Shown piece after piece: positions 14,995-24,383 of a stretch of DNA of 43,925 nucleotides. Within the stretch, counting starts at the first letter, position 1, and the number at the start of each line of letters is the position of its first letter. Source of the stretch: Fimbriiglobus sp. (GTDB lineage Bacteria > Planctomycetota > Planctomycetia > Gemmatales > Gemmataceae). The notes under the pieces are model-generated. The model saw only the letters and a list, made by a program, of their open reading frames with translations. It made no database searches and had not been told where the DNA came from. The position numbers and the translations under genes were made by a program. The DNA lies in contig JALOQR010000003.1 in the NCBI GenBank assembly GCA_025459365.1, forward strand, positions 1-43,925. Direction: 5' to 3'.

Positions 14995-15978
14995 ATGGCT
15001 TCCGTCCTCGCTCTGGTCGAGTCCGACACCCACGTTTGCTGTCGCTACCGCGTCCTGGCGTTTCGCCCTGCCCTTCAAGCTGCTGGCCACACGCTGACCG
15101 TCCGAGCGATCCCACGGGATATCGTCGCCCGGCTGCGACTGTACGCCGCCGCTCGTCAGTTCGATGTGGTGGTCGTGCAACGCAAGTTGCTCGCGTTCCC
15201 CGAGATCGTCATCCTCCGCCGCTTTGCTCGGAAGTTGCTATTCGACTTCGATGATGCTGTCTGGCTTCGCGACTCGTATTCCGCAAAAGGGTTCCACAGC
15301 GGCAAACGACAACGGCGATTCCGTGCCATCGTGAAAAACTGCGACGCCGTGACGGTCGGCAACCGCTTCCTGGCCGAACATGCCCAACCGCTCAACCGAA
15401 ACGTCGTTGTTATCCCGACTTGTGTTGAACCGACTGCGTACTCACTCGCCCGGCACGAACGGACATCCGGCACCGCCCGGATGGTGTGGGTTGGCAGTGG
15501 CAGCACCCTCCAAGGGTTAGAACGAAACCGGGAGATGCTCGATGCTATCGGCCGAGCGGTGCCCGGAGTGCGCCTAGCTGTGGTCTGCGACCGTTTCCCA
15601 ACGTTTGACTCCCTGCCTGTCGATCCAGTACGGTGGAACGCAACAACCGAAGCCGCAGAAATCGCCGACTCGGACATTGGGATCGGCTGGGTTCCCGACG
15701 ACCCCTGGAGCCGCGGCAAGTGCGGGCTGAAATTGCTGCAATACATGGCAGCGGGGCTGGCCGTGGTAGCGAACCCAGTGGGCGTACAGGCCGGCATGAT
15801 TACTCACGGCGAAACCGGATTGCTCGCCACAACCACGAATGAGTGGGTCAACGCGGTGCGTTCACTGACCAACAACCCGACGTTACGGAAACGGCTCGGG
15901 CGAGCCGGCCGGGAACGAGTGGAGCGAGAATACTCGGTCGCATGTGGCGGGCGGCGCTGGTTGGAGGTGTTGGCGTAG
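14995..15978 (+). CDS. Glycosyltransferase, GT4-like
   Basis: A 327-residue protein. A GT-B fold is suggested by an N-terminal Rossmann strand MASVLALVESDTHVCCRYRV, by LLFDFDDAVWLRDSY near 81-95, and by the C-terminal donor-binding part with LDAIGRAVPGVRLAVVCD, KCGLKLLQYMAAGLAVVANPVG and HGETGLLA. The last segment carries the E/Q-x-MAAG-P-type signature of family 4 enzymes, with a glutamine in place of the usual glutamate. It would transfer a sugar from an activated donor onto a lipid or polysaccharide at the inner face of the membrane. The ATG at 14995 is chosen because the family fold begins there. Its stop overlaps the next start by one base (TAGTG). A downstream kinase-like gene suggests lipid-linked glycan modification. 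Confidence 0.88.
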   Translation: MASVLALVESDTHVCCRYRVLAFRPALQAAGHTLTVRAIPRDIVARLRLYAAARQFDVVVVQRKLLAFPEIVILRRFARKLLFDFDDAVWLRDSYSAKGFHSGKRQRRFRAIVKNCDAVTVGNRFLAEHAQPLNRNVVVIPTCVEPTAYSLARHERTSGTARMVWVGSGSTLQGLERNREMLDAIGRAVPGVRLAVVCDRFPTFDSLPVDPVRWNATTEAAEIADSDIGIGWVPDDPWSRGKCGLKLLQYMAAGLAVVANPVGVQAGMITHGETGLLATTTNEWVNAVRSLTNNPTLRKRLGRAGRERVEREYSVACGGRRWLEVLA

Positions 15979-17633
15979 TGTTTTCCCACTTCCTACGCAA
16001 ACTCGGCTCGCTTGTCGCCCGGCCCGATCCTGCGGCGGTGCGGGTTGGGGGATTGGTCTGGCACCCATCACCCTCAGCCACCGACCTCCTCCCACTGCTT
16101 CCCACACTGTTCACTCGACCCTCAACGGTGGTGGTGAAGGAAAACCATCAGCGGACCATTCTGCGGATCGACCTCCCCGCCGGGGGAGTATTCATCAAGC
16201 GGAGCCGCGCGAACACCCCGCGTGCGTGGATGCGGGAGATTCTCCGCCCGCCCAAAGCACAACTGGAGTTTGAAAACGCCACCCGCCTTCGAGCTATGGG
16301 CATCGACTGTGCGGAACCACTCCTGTGGGCCGAGACCGATTCACTCTGGCCCGGCGAGAGTACCGTTGTTACCCGCGAGGTGGCCGGGTCGGTACCGCTC
16401 CAGGAGTACCTCCGCGACAGTCTGTCCACCGTGGACCGGCGGACAATCGCCCGGGAATTAGGTCAGTTGTTCGCGCGGATGCATGCCGTGGGAGTGGCCC
16501 ACCCCGATCCGCACCCTGGAAACTTCCTGGTGCGCCGGGACGACGGCCCGCGATTGGTGTTGCTTGATGTTCATGCCGTGCGATTCGGCCCACCACTCAC
16601 CTGGACCGAGACGACAGCGAACCTGGTGTTGCTCAACCGCTGGTTTCAACTCCGGGCAAATAGAGCCGACCGAGCAAGGTTCTGGCAAGCCTACCTGGCC
16701 GAGCGCACGCGGGGCGCTGACCCCTTGATGATCGTGTCAAACACAAGTGGGCCAAGGCCCGCTGCTCGCCTGGAATTGGCCACCGCCGCCTCGAACCGCC
16801 GGTTCTGGGCCACCCGCGACGACCGCTATCTCAGCACCAACCGCCAGTTCCGCAAGGTGAAGGCGAAAGGCATCCGCGGACACGTCGTTCGTGACTTGCC
16901 TGACGAACTTGTTCGAGCATGGCTCGCCGACCCCGATGCTGTCTTCACACGGGCCAACGTGGCGCTGCTCAAAGACTCCCCCAGTGCAACGGTGGTGATC
17001 GCCGACGGTTTTCTTTTCAAGCGGTTCCGCCTGAAAAGCCGTACAGACACGGTGAAAAACCTCTTCCGCCGCAGCGAAGCTGTTCGCTCGTGGGTGTTCG
17101 GCCATGCCCTACTCGACCGCCACCTGCCCACGGCCCGCCCATTGTTCGTCGCAGAGCGGTATCGTGCTGGTGTGCCACACGAAGGATACGTGGTCTTCGA
17201 ACTTGTACCTGGTGCGGTTGAACTGCCCGAGTTCGTTGGTTCGGCCAGTTTCGCCCAACTCCGCCGTTTGTGTGAAACCCTCGGCCGGCTCATTCGAATG
17301 CTCCACGATCGCGGGCTATCGCACCGCGACCTGAAGGCACCAAACATACTGTTGTCTGGTCCGGAGCGGATGCCGGTGTTCATTGACCTGGTTGGCCTCG
17401 CAGTTCACACAGAAGTGCCGGCCAAACTCCGACAGCGTGACCTCGCCCGGCTGAACGCGGGGTTCGTGCAGTCCCCGTATGTGTCCCGAACGGTACGCTT
17501 ACGGTTGTTGCTCGCCTATTTTCGCGCGTGGCCGGCGATGGCCGATGACTGGAAAACGTGGTGGCACGCGATCTCGGAGCGGACCGAGGCAAAAGTCCTG
17601 AAAAATTTACAGAACGGTCGGCCGCTCGCCTAA
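15978..17633 (+). CDS. Protein with two tandem LPS-kinase-like domains
   Basis: A 551-residue protein starting at GTG 15978, whose G is the last base of the preceding stop; GGAGG lies about ten bases upstream. Two kinase-like domains of the WaaP/Kdo-kinase type are visible. Domain 1 has Lys74 in GVFIKRS, the catalytic-loop variant HPDPHPGN at 175-182 and a metal Asp in LLDVHAVRF (197). Domain 2 has Lys348 in FLFKRF, a canonical loop HRDLKAPNIL at 449-458 and Asp470 in FIDLVGL. WaaP-family enzymes phosphorylate sugars of lipopolysaccharide cores. Domain 1 has Pro-Asp in place of Arg-Asp. The translational coupling with the glycosyltransferase suggests both act on the same glycan. Two active sites in one chain would allow two phosphorylations or one regulatory copy. 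Confidence 0.82.
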   Translation: MFSHFLRKLGSLVARPDPAAVRVGGLVWHPSPSATDLLPLLPTLFTRPSTVVVKENHQRTILRIDLPAGGVFIKRSRANTPRAWMREILRPPKAQLEFENATRLRAMGIDCAEPLLWAETDSLWPGESTVVTREVAGSVPLQEYLRDSLSTVDRRTIARELGQLFARMHAVGVAHPDPHPGNFLVRRDDGPRLVLLDVHAVRFGPPLTWTETTANLVLLNRWFQLRANRADRARFWQAYLAERTRGADPLMIVSNTSGPRPAARLELATAASNRRFWATRDDRYLSTNRQFRKVKAKGIRGHVVRDLPDELVRAWLADPDAVFTRANVALLKDSPSATVVIADGFLFKRFRLKSRTDTVKNLFRRSEAVRSWVFGHALLDRHLPTARPLFVAERYRAGVPHEGYVVFELVPGAVELPEFVGSASFAQLRRLCETLGRLIRMLHDRGLSHRDLKAPNILLSGPERMPVFIDLVGLAVHTEVPAKLRQRDLARLNAGFVQSPYVSRTVRLRLLLAYFRAWPAMADDWKTWWHAISERTEAKVLKNLQNGRPLA

Positions 17634-17754
17634 ACCCTCTTCGGATGAAGTGCCGGCATCGGCGGTGCCGACAATACGGGAGCGAACTCCGCTACCCACA
17701 TACTGGGACGGCCGGTATGTTCGCGGTCCCGACGCCCCCGCGGAACCGGAACTG

Positions 17755-18675
17755 ATGTCGGTCCGATCCTCCCGCACCCTCCGGTCTACGCTCGCCGGCT
17801 GGCTGGTCCTATCCGGTGTGATCGGCTGCGGGTCAGTGCCGTGGAAATCGGCCACACCGCGGCCGGCACCACCGGCCGAGGTACGCAACCCGGTCGCGAT
17901 CGGTCCGGCCGAGAAACGGCCATCGGTCCACGCCACCCGCGTCGGGCGGTATGTCTTCCACACCGACTTCGAGTTCGACACTCACTCGGCTCTATTGCGT
18001 GAACTGGAAGAACTGCCTGATCAGATCGAGGCCGAACTCCGGGTACCGGCGTCCGACTCGCTTATTCAGATCTATCTGTTCGACCGAGAAGACAAGTACC
18101 ACGCGTTTCTGCGAGCGAAGGACCCGAAACTGCCGTTGCGGAGCGCGTACTTCTTCGCTGAACCGGGCCGCGGCCTGGGCAGCCCGCCCGAACTGCACGT
18201 CTACACCTGGATGAGCGACCGGTTGCGCGTCGATCTGCGGCATGAACTCGCGCACGCCTTGTTGCACGGCACCCTCAAGACCGTCCCGTTGTGGCTTGAT
18301 GAGGGGTTGGCTGGGTACTTCGAACAGCCACCGACCAATGGTGGAGTGAACGCCGCACACCTCGAAGCGCTCCGGGCACCCGAGTCAGGGGGCCGCTTCC
18401 GTCCGGACCTGGCCCGGTTGGAGAAGCTCAAGTCGGTGGATCAGATGGGGCGGCCGGAGTACCAGGAGGCATGGGCCTGGGTCCACTTCATGTTGCACGC
18501 TGACGCCAACACCCGCCAGGTTTTGCTGAACCATCTCCAGGCCCTGCGAACGACCGCCACTCCGGGGTTGCTCCTGCCCAAATTGGAGGCAGCCGTCGGC
18601 GACGTGAATCCCTTGCTCGCCGCTCACCTAACCCGGCTGGATCAGTCGGGCAAGGTGCGGCACGCCGGCCGGTGA
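17755..18675 (+). CDS. Lipoprotein metallopeptidase, DUF1570-like (HExxH)
   Basis: A 306-residue protein. The start at 17755 gives a signal peptide ending in LSGVIGC, with Cys25 as the lipid-anchored residue. The catalytic motif is RHELAHALLHG, with His163, Glu164 and His167, and the downstream LDEGLAGYFE probably supplies the third zinc ligand (Glu183), as in gluzincins. The C-terminal helices include YQEAWAWVHFML. It resembles the DUF1570 family of planctomycete peptidases. The lipid anchor places it at a membrane, facing the periplasm. It lies about 120 bases after the kinase-like gene on the same strand and may be in that operon. Substrates are unknown. Confidence 0.85.
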   Translation: MSVRSSRTLRSTLAGWLVLSGVIGCGSVPWKSATPRPAPPAEVRNPVAIGPAEKRPSVHATRVGRYVFHTDFEFDTHSALLRELEELPDQIEAELRVPASDSLIQIYLFDREDKYHAFLRAKDPKLPLRSAYFFAEPGRGLGSPPELHVYTWMSDRLRVDLRHELAHALLHGTLKTVPLWLDEGLAGYFEQPPTNGGVNAAHLEALRAPESGGRFRPDLARLEKLKSVDQMGRPEYQEAWAWVHFMLHADANTRQVLLNHLQALRTTATPGLLLPKLEAAVGDVNPLLAAHLTRLDQSGKVRHAGR

Positions 18676-18690
18676 CGGGTCACTTGTTTC

Positions 18691-19008
18691 TCAACTGAAG
18701 CGGTAATGGTACACGCTGTCGGTCGCCTTCACTTCCTTCGGGCGGTCAGCGTCGGGTTTGGAGAAACTGACCCGTAGTTCATCCCCGTCCCACTCGGCCC
18801 ACCCCTTGAAGAGTTCCCTGCGGTCGCCCTCGACGAACAGAAAGTCGAGTTCATCTGGCCTACCGTCCTTAGGCTGGGCCAGGGTGACAGTGGCAGTAGG
18901 GGCAGCGACTGCGGTCGGCATGAACACGAACCCGACGAGTGGGACACGCAGGATCAGCCCGCCTCCGGAACCGAGTACTATGGTGCCCGATTTCACACAA
19001 GAATTCAC
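18691..19008 (-). CDS. Small hypothetical protein with possible signal peptide
   Basis: About 105 residues if the GTG at 19008 is used, which has a G-run just before it; a TTG at 19029, a GTG at 18996 or an ATG at 18921 are alternatives. The first part is hydrophobic (LILRVPLVGFVFMPTAVAA), like a signal peptide, and the rest is a small beta-rich domain with the pattern ELFKGWAEWDGDELRVSFSK. That pattern recalls the end of the planctomycete TIGR03067 domain, but this chain is shorter. It could be a truncated copy. The gene diverges from the DUF3754 gene. The start and the family are both uncertain. Confidence 0.5.
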   Translation of the reverse strand: MNSCVKSGTIVLGSGGGLILRVPLVGFVFMPTAVAAPTATVTLAQPKDGRPDELDFLFVEGDRRELFKGWAEWDGDELRVSFSKPDADRPKEVKATDSVYHYRFS

Positions 19009-19061
19009 CCGCCCCCCCGAAACCCCCAACGTAAACTGTCGGCACCTTCGGGAACCTCGCC

Positions 19062-20354
19062 ATGGCCATCCGCCCCGACCACGAAGCGTTCATCCCCGTC
19101 CGGGTGGCCGACCTGGTCGATATCCTTTGTCATGACACTGGCTCTGCCCTCGACTCGCCCCTCGCCGAGTCCGACCAAAAGGCGTTCCGGCGATTTGCTG
19201 ACGCGGTGGGCGAGCACGTCCACCACGACTACCTGCAACGGCTCAGACGACTCAAGGCCGACTACGACGCTTTCGATCCAGACTGCGACCTCCTCGCCCT
19301 CGCACCCGAACCAGCCAACGCCCCGAAGAAGTTGGACGACCTCTTCGATCAGTTTGCCCGACTGCTTCAGCAGGCCAACTACCGCCGGCTCAACCGCGAA
19401 GAACTCGAAATGATCACGCGGGGTGCAAGCCAGTGGGGAGTCGATATGCGGGTGGAGTGGGAGGCATTCGACAAACTGGACGTGTACGTCCGAGGGCTCA
19501 CCACCGGCACCCGCATCGTGCGGAACTGGAAGACAGTGTTCCGTAAACGTGAGGTACAGGTGCCGGTCTTTTCTCGGGTCGTTGTGATCCTTCGACAGCG
19601 GGAGCACAAGTCGCATGGCCCTGGAGCGGACACCAAAAACGTGTTCCTCAAGCTGTTCAAGGACATCCCACGAAACGACGTGGAGATGCTCCTGCCCGCG
19701 ACCCGAATCCGCTTCGCGTTGTTCGATAAGGTACGGTTGGGGGGCACCGGCCTGGGGTCACTCGGGTACGTTCTTTTCAAGCTGACATCGCTCTTCGCTC
19801 CGCTGCTCAAGGTGGGCACGATGATCACCACAGGGGCGATCTTCGCCGACTTGTTCGGCGAGCGGGGCTTGTTCGCTTTGCTGGCCGTGTATACCCCGCT
19901 GGCGCTCGTGGGAGGGTATGCCTACAAGACGTACGCCAACTACGCCACCACCCGCCAGAACTACCAGTTGCAGCTCTCGAAGAGCCTCTACTACCAGAAC
20001 CTGGACAACAACGCCGGGGTGCTATACCGCCTACTCGACTCGGCAGAAGAACAGGTCACCCGCGAGGTGCTTCTCGCGTACTACTTCCTCTGGCGGCACG
20101 CCGGGCGGGAGGGCTGGACGGAGGCCGAACTGGACCATCGCATCCAAACCGAGTTGCGCGAGAAGTTGGCCGTTGCCGTGGACTTCGACATCCACGATGC
20201 GGTGGGAAAGCTGGAACGGGCGGGGGTGGTGAAGCGAACCGGCGACCACTTGCGGGCTGTGCCTGTGGACGAAGCGACGACGCGAGTGGACGAGGCTTGG
20301 AACACCCCCGCCGAACCAGACGCCAAAATGACCAGCCGGGCGGCGGTAGGCTAA
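19062..20354 (+). CDS. DUF3754 (TMEM143-like) membrane protein
   Basis: A 430-residue protein. The soluble N-terminal region carries the DUF3754 hallmarks YRRLNREELEMI, followed by the stretch VFLKLFKDIPRNDVEMLLPATRIRF. Two or three hydrophobic stretches lie at about 230-285 (GYVLFKLTSLFAPLLKVGTMI, LFALLAVYTPLALVGGYAY). The C-terminal region has Tyr- and Asn-rich YQLQLSKSLYYQNLDNNAGVLYRLLDSAEEQ and a winged-helix-like end with EAELDHRIQTELRE. DUF3754 occurs in bacteria, plants and mitochondria (TMEM143) and its role is unknown. The start follows the divergent small gene by 53 bases. The gene ends at a hairpin shared with the transporter gene. Confidence 0.88.
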   Translation: MAIRPDHEAFIPVRVADLVDILCHDTGSALDSPLAESDQKAFRRFADAVGEHVHHDYLQRLRRLKADYDAFDPDCDLLALAPEPANAPKKLDDLFDQFARLLQQANYRRLNREELEMITRGASQWGVDMRVEWEAFDKLDVYVRGLTTGTRIVRNWKTVFRKREVQVPVFSRVVVILRQREHKSHGPGADTKNVFLKLFKDIPRNDVEMLLPATRIRFALFDKVRLGGTGLGSLGYVLFKLTSLFAPLLKVGTMITTGAIFADLFGERGLFALLAVYTPLALVGGYAYKTYANYATTRQNYQLQLSKSLYYQNLDNNAGVLYRLLDSAEEQVTREVLLAYYFLWRHAGREGWTEAELDHRIQTELREKLAVAVDFDIHDAVGKLERAGVVKRTGDHLRAVPVDEATTRVDEAWNTPAEPDAKMTSRAAVG

Positions 20355-20355
20355 C

Positions 20356-20420
20356 GAGGTGTTCCGCACCCTCCAGGCGCGAAGGTTGTGGAACCGCATC
20401 AGGAGATTGCGGAACACCTC
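20356..20420. terminator. Inverted repeat between convergent genes
   Basis: GAGGTGTTCCGCA (20356-20368) pairs perfectly with 20408-20420 across 39 bases. It overlaps the stop of the transporter gene and is probably a shared terminator. Confidence 0.65.
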
Positions 20421-22473
20421 ACGCCCCCGCGATGATGATGAGCGGGCGGCGGTCGGGGTTCGGCTCCGCCTTCTTGAGCAGCGATCGCACCATCCACGGC
20501 ACGTTCCCCTCGCCGAATAACAGGAACCCCAGCGTGCCGCTCATCGGGGATTCGTCCGTCCAGCCGAAGTGAATCTCCGGCGGGCGGCCCACCTTCGCCA
20601 TCTCGAGTGCGAGTGCCGCCAGGGTGTGCGAGATGCTCGCCGCCTGCGTGACCTTAATCACGTACCGCCCCTGCTCCTGGGCGACAGCGATTACTGGCTG
20701 CGGGGCGAACTCGCTCGCATCGGCCAGATCCACTTCTACAAACACAACCATGAGATCGCGAGGGATGCGATGCTCGCGGCGGATGGCCTGTTCCTTCTCG
20801 GCAAGCGTTCGCCGGCCAGGGCGGTGTGGCACCAGGATGGTCAAGTCCAGGTGACGGATGGCATCCCAGAGCAGGCGTGAACTGGCATCGGCCAGTTTGA
20901 ACCCGCCGAACCGCAACTCGCGGCTGCGGGCGAATCGCGACCAGAAACTGGTGAGCAGGATGGTGAGGATGAACACCGAGGCAATGAGTAGCCCCTTGAA
21001 CTGTTTCTCGACTTCGTTCACCACGAAGGTGTACACAAACACCAGGGTAATGAGCAGGAACGGCCACGGTACCCGCTTGTACCATGGCCCGGAACGCGAG
21101 CCGTACACGTCGATGAGCGCCGCCATGCACGCACTGGTGATGAGCGCGAGCACGCCAGTGGCATACGCCCCGCCCTGGGCGTCCACGTTCGCCTCGAACA
21201 CCAACGTCACGACAAAGTTGATGGCAGTGAACAGGAGGACCAACGGTTTTGTCGCCCGCGCCCACTCCGGGGCCATACCGTACTTGGGGAGGTACTGCGG
21301 CACCAGGTTCAGCAGACCGACCATCGCGCTCGCCCCAGCGAACCAGAGGATCACAATGGTACTCACGTCGTAGACCGTACCGAACACCTCGCCGAACAAC
21401 GAGCTGATCTGCTTCCCGTGTTCCCCCTCCCCATGCGCCAGATACGCGAGTGCCCGCCCAGCAGCCGGCTTCTTCGGCCCGGGCAGTTTCTGCCAGTCGG
21501 CTACTTCAGTGATCGGTTTGCCCGAGGCGTCTTCCGGCCACCCACCCTCCGCCTTCACTGGGGTGATATCGTGCGGCGGGATGAGAGTGCTCACCACCAG
21601 CGAGGACCCGAGCAGGAACACCGACATAATGGCCGCGGCGGTGAACAGCAGTTTTCGCCCGTTGGCGATCCGCCCGGCCGGTTGCTTGGGGTCGTCACCC
21701 GGCTTGCCTTTTACGTTCGGCAGCACGGCTACGCCCGTCTCGAAACCGCTCAGCCCGAGTGCCAGCTTGGGGAACAAGAGCAGGCTGACAGCAATGATCG
21801 GGAACAGACCACCGACTGCGCCGATAGGATTGTGCGGCAAGTGCCACTGCCCAGCCTGCACCTTCTCCCACCAAACACGGAACAAGTCGGGGTGTTCGGC
21901 CAAGTACTTCAGGCCTAAGCCGATCACCACTGCATTCAGAACCAAGTAGACGCCGACGATCGCCGCCGCCAGCCCGATCACCTCCGAGAAGCCCCGCATG
22001 AACATGCCGCCGAGGAGGGCGAGCAAGGTGATGGTCACGCCGACCTGCTGCCAGGTCGAGTGTGTTCCACCTTCACCTTTGAACGGCCAGAGTGGGTTCT
22101 CGATCAAGTGGACAGCGGCGTCGGCCGCAGACAGCGTCATGGTGAGCACAAATCCGGTGGCGGCGAATCCGAGCAACACCAGTACCAACACCTTGCCCGT
22201 CCACCCGGACACCTCCTCCGCCAGCATGCCGATGCTACCCTGGCCGGTGAAGGACTTGCCGGCCACATAGCGATAGATTGGCAGTGCGCCGAGAAGCGTC
22301 AGAAGTACCAGTACGACAGTGGCGAACGGGGCAAGCAGGCCGGCGTTCTGGAAGGCAATGGAGGGCTGGTAACCAAGTGTAGAGAAGTAATCGACGCCGG
22401 TCAGGCACATCACCCATAGCCAGAACGACTGGTGGTGTTTGCCAGCGTGGGCGGAGTCGGAAGAGGTACTCAT
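20419..22473 (-). CDS. APC superfamily permease
   Basis: A 684-residue protein with about 12 hydrophobic helices. Its N-terminus reads [33 protein letters not shown], a variant of the opening helix of amino acid/polyamine/cation transporters (APC superfamily), with the unwound helix region GYQPSIAF. Later segments include [18 protein letters not shown], another conserved APC region. The last 150 residues are cytoplasmic and contain [29 protein letters not shown], like nucleotide-binding tails of some APC members. Substrate specificity (amino acid or potassium) is not readable. The ATG at 22473 is used since sequence before it is unrelated and lacks hydrophobic character. No Shine-Dalgarno is clear. 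Confidence 0.85.
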   Translation of the reverse strand: MSTSSDSAHAGKHHQSFWLWVMCLTGVDYFSTLGYQPSIAFQNAGLLAPFATVVLVLLTLLGALPIYRYVAGKSFTGQGSIGMLAEEVSGWTGKVLVLVLLGFAATGFVLTMTLSAADAAVHLIENPLWPFKGEGGTHSTWQQVGVTITLLALLGGMFMRGFSEVIGLAAAIVGVYLVLNAVVIGLGLKYLAEHPDLFRVWWEKVQAGQWHLPHNPIGAVGGLFPIIAVSLLLFPKLALGLSGFETGVAVLPNVKGKPGDDPKQPAGRIANGRKLLFTAAAIMSVFLLGSSLVVSTLIPPHDITPVKAEGGWPEDASGKPITEVADWQKLPGPKKPAAGRALAYLAHGEGEHGKQISSLFGEVFGTVYDVSTIVILWFAGASAMVGLLNLVPQYLPKYGMAPEWARATKPLVLLFTAINFVVTLVFEANVDAQGGAYATGVLALITSACMAALIDVYGSRSGPWYKRVPWPFLLITLVFVYTFVVNEVEKQFKGLLIASVFILTILLTSFWSRFARSRELRFGGFKLADASSRLLWDAIRHLDLTILVPHRPGRRTLAEKEQAIRREHRIPRDLMVVFVEVDLADASEFAPQPVIAVAQEQGRYVIKVTQAASISHTLAALALEMAKVGRPPEIHFGWTDESPMSGTLGFLLFGEGNVPWMVRSLLKKAEPNPDRRPLIIIAGA

Positions 22474-22680
22474 GGAGGCTGGGCAGAGCCGCGGTTCGGG
22501 TCGCCGACGACGAGTCGGGACGCACCGCCACGGACCGGGGCGGCCTATCAGCCCGCCCCAAACGTGAAGCGGCATTCTAGCAAAAGAGGCGAGTCCAGGC
22601 AGGATTTCACACGGGCGATCAGCGATGGCCGAAAACAGAAATTCTGTGTCATGGTGGTTGCAGAATGATTCACTGCGACG

Positions 22681-22694
22681 GTGATTGCAATCAC
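22681..22694. promoter_or_regulatory. 14-base perfect palindrome
   Basis: GTGATTGCAATCAC is fully self-complementary and overlaps the stop codon of the ABC ATPase gene, 208 bases before the permease start. It could be an operator for the permease gene or a short terminator stem. There is no direct evidence. Confidence 0.35.
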
Positions 22695-23419
22695 GACACC
22701 AGCCCGAAAAAGATCTCTTCCAGATCATCGGAGCCGTAGGTGGCCTTCAACTCGGCGAGTGTGCCCTGGGCCATCAGTCGCCCTTTCGCGATGATGGCCA
22801 CCCGATCGCACAATTTCTGCACCTCGGCGAAGTAGTGGGTACTGAACAGGATCGTCTTCCCTTCTTCTCGCAACCGTGCGATGTTTTGCAAGACCGCTCG
22901 CTGGACCAGCACATCCAGCCCGGCGGTCGGCTCGTCGAAAATGAGCACGGGTGGATCGTGAACGAGGGCACGGGCAATGCTGACCTTCTGCTTCATGCCG
23001 GTGCTCAGTCGCCCACCGACGACGTGCCGAAACTCGGTCATCTGGAAGCTTTCGAACAACTGGCGGATGCGGTCGGTGAGTTTCGGCCCGCTCAGGCCCG
23101 CAAGTTGACCGTAGTACTCCACCATCTCCCACGCCGTCATGCGGTCGTACACGCCAGTGTTGGCACTCAGAAAACCGATGTGCCGTCGGACCTCGGCCGC
23201 CTGCTTGACCACGTCGAACCCTGCAACAGTAGCAAACCCGGCGGTCGGCTTCAGCACCGTGCAGAGCATTCGCAGAGTGGTTGTCTTGCCTGCCCCGTTC
23301 GGCCCGAGAAGCCCAAACACCTCGCCAGGCTTCACGATCAACGACACATCCTCGACCGCCGGCTTGGGTTTACCATCGGCACCGGGGAACGACTTGGTCA
23401 GGCCTTCGAGTTCGATCAT
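22691..23419 (-). CDS. ABC transporter ATP-binding protein (NatA-like)
   Basis: A 242-residue ATPase. Walker A GPNGAGKT is at 39-46, the signature loop is [15 protein letters not shown] (usual LSGGM replaced by LSTGM), Walker B with [13 protein letters not shown] follows, and the H-loop is in STHYFAEV. This matches the ABC-2/NatA exporter class. The ATG at 23419 has GGAGG six bases before it. It begins 34 bases after the stop of an unrelated conserved gene on the same strand. No membrane permease of an ABC system is adjacent; the next gene downstream is an APC carrier. The partner must be elsewhere or this ATPase acts in a different way. Confidence 0.9.
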   Translation of the reverse strand: MIELEGLTKSFPGADGKPKPAVEDVSLIVKPGEVFGLLGPNGAGKTTTLRMLCTVLKPTAGFATVAGFDVVKQAAEVRRHIGFLSANTGVYDRMTAWEMVEYYGQLAGLSGPKLTDRIRQLFESFQMTEFRHVVGGRLSTGMKQKVSIARALVHDPPVLIFDEPTAGLDVLVQRAVLQNIARLREEGKTILFSTHYFAEVQKLCDRVAIIAKGRLMAQGTLAELKATYGSDDLEEIFFGLVS

Positions 23420-23453
23420 CCATCCCCTCCGCATCCAGTGAGTGCGGAGTACC

Positions 23454-24326
23454 TTAGGCCGGCGGTGGGTCGTCGTCCTTGATGTCGCGAAACATGTCCG
23501 GCTTACCGAACTGCGTTGGATCGAAGGTACCGCGGGTTTCGGCCTCCAGGATGCGCAGTCGCGTGTCCATGTCCCGCACCTTCCGCTCCAGCAATTCAAG
23601 TTTGACCCCGGCGTCGTCCTTTTTCGCCGGCTTGGGCACTTCGGGGTAGCCCAACTGTCGCTGGAGGGCGGCGAACAAGAACAACGGGTCGCGACCACGG
23701 CTCGCCTTGGCAATCCGACCTTCCTTTTCGCCGAAGAGAGGTGAAAGGCTGGGCGAGTACTCTGGGTTCTCCCGACGGCGATCAACGACATACTGCTCCG
23801 ACCGCAGGTACACCAGTTCGGCGAACTCTACGATGCCGATCTGCCGTCGGGTGATGTTGGCATTCTCGCGCCAGTCGGCCGGGAAAAATGGTTCCTCACT
23901 CATCGCTACCAACCCATCGGTGTACCCAAGCCGGTTGCGGGTGATCGCCTCAATTTGGTAGACGAACAACCCGGCAGGAGTGGGAGTGGCCGACTTGTAC
24001 GTCGCCTCGCGTTCGAGTACTTGGAGAGCAATCAGAAATGGAAACTTCGACTTATCCAGTTCGGACTGCCGGATCACGAACCGCTGAAACGGTGTGAAGT
24101 AGTGCGGCAGCTTGGCGAATCCGGTGGCGAGTTGGCCGGTGTGCCGCAACTCGCTAGCCAAAAACTGGATGGCCATCGGCAAGCGTGTGGTCGTGAGCAC
24201 TTCCTCGGCGATGGCCGTGAGCGCGTCCTGGGCGGCGTTCTCGGACTGCACCCGCTCGCGGAGTGTGCGGAAGAAGTACGCCTGCTCGATGCACTCGTCT
24301 CGGTCGGGGGGCGTGCCGGCGGTCAT
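23454..24326 (-). CDS. Conserved hypothetical soluble protein
   Basis: A 290-residue protein with no signal peptide or membrane helix. It is mainly helical up to about 180 (TPPDRDECIEQAYFFRTLRERV, LPHYFTPFQRFVIRQSELDK), includes IEAITRNRLGYTDGLVAMSEEPFFP, and ends in a predicted coiled coil VKLELLERKVRDMDTRLRILEAE. I do not recognise a family. The ATG at 24326 is used because the part upstream, which overlaps an antisense gene, lacks coding character. It is 34 bases before the ABC ATPase gene and probably co-transcribed with it. It could be a scaffold or regulator for that ATPase, which is inferred from position only. Confidence 0.72.
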   Translation of the reverse strand: MTAGTPPDRDECIEQAYFFRTLRERVQSENAAQDALTAIAEEVLTTTRLPMAIQFLASELRHTGQLATGFAKLPHYFTPFQRFVIRQSELDKSKFPFLIALQVLEREATYKSATPTPAGLFVYQIEAITRNRLGYTDGLVAMSEEPFFPADWRENANITRRQIGIVEFAELVYLRSEQYVVDRRRENPEYSPSLSPLFGEKEGRIAKASRGRDPLFLFAALQRQLGYPEVPKPAKKDDAGVKLELLERKVRDMDTRLRILEAETRGTFDPTQFGKPDMFRDIKDDDPPPA

Positions 24327-24350
24327 GAAGGCATGGTACTCTGAGGCGGG

Positions 24351-24356
24351 TACAAT
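24351..24356 (+). promoter_or_regulatory. Possible -10 box (TACAAT) for the DUF2007 gene
   Basis: TACAAT lies 27 bases before the ATG at 24384, in the divergent gap with the 290-residue protein gene. No good -35 box is visible. Confidence 0.3.
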
Positions 24357-24383
24357 ACCAGCACTCACGCCGCGAGTCCGACC

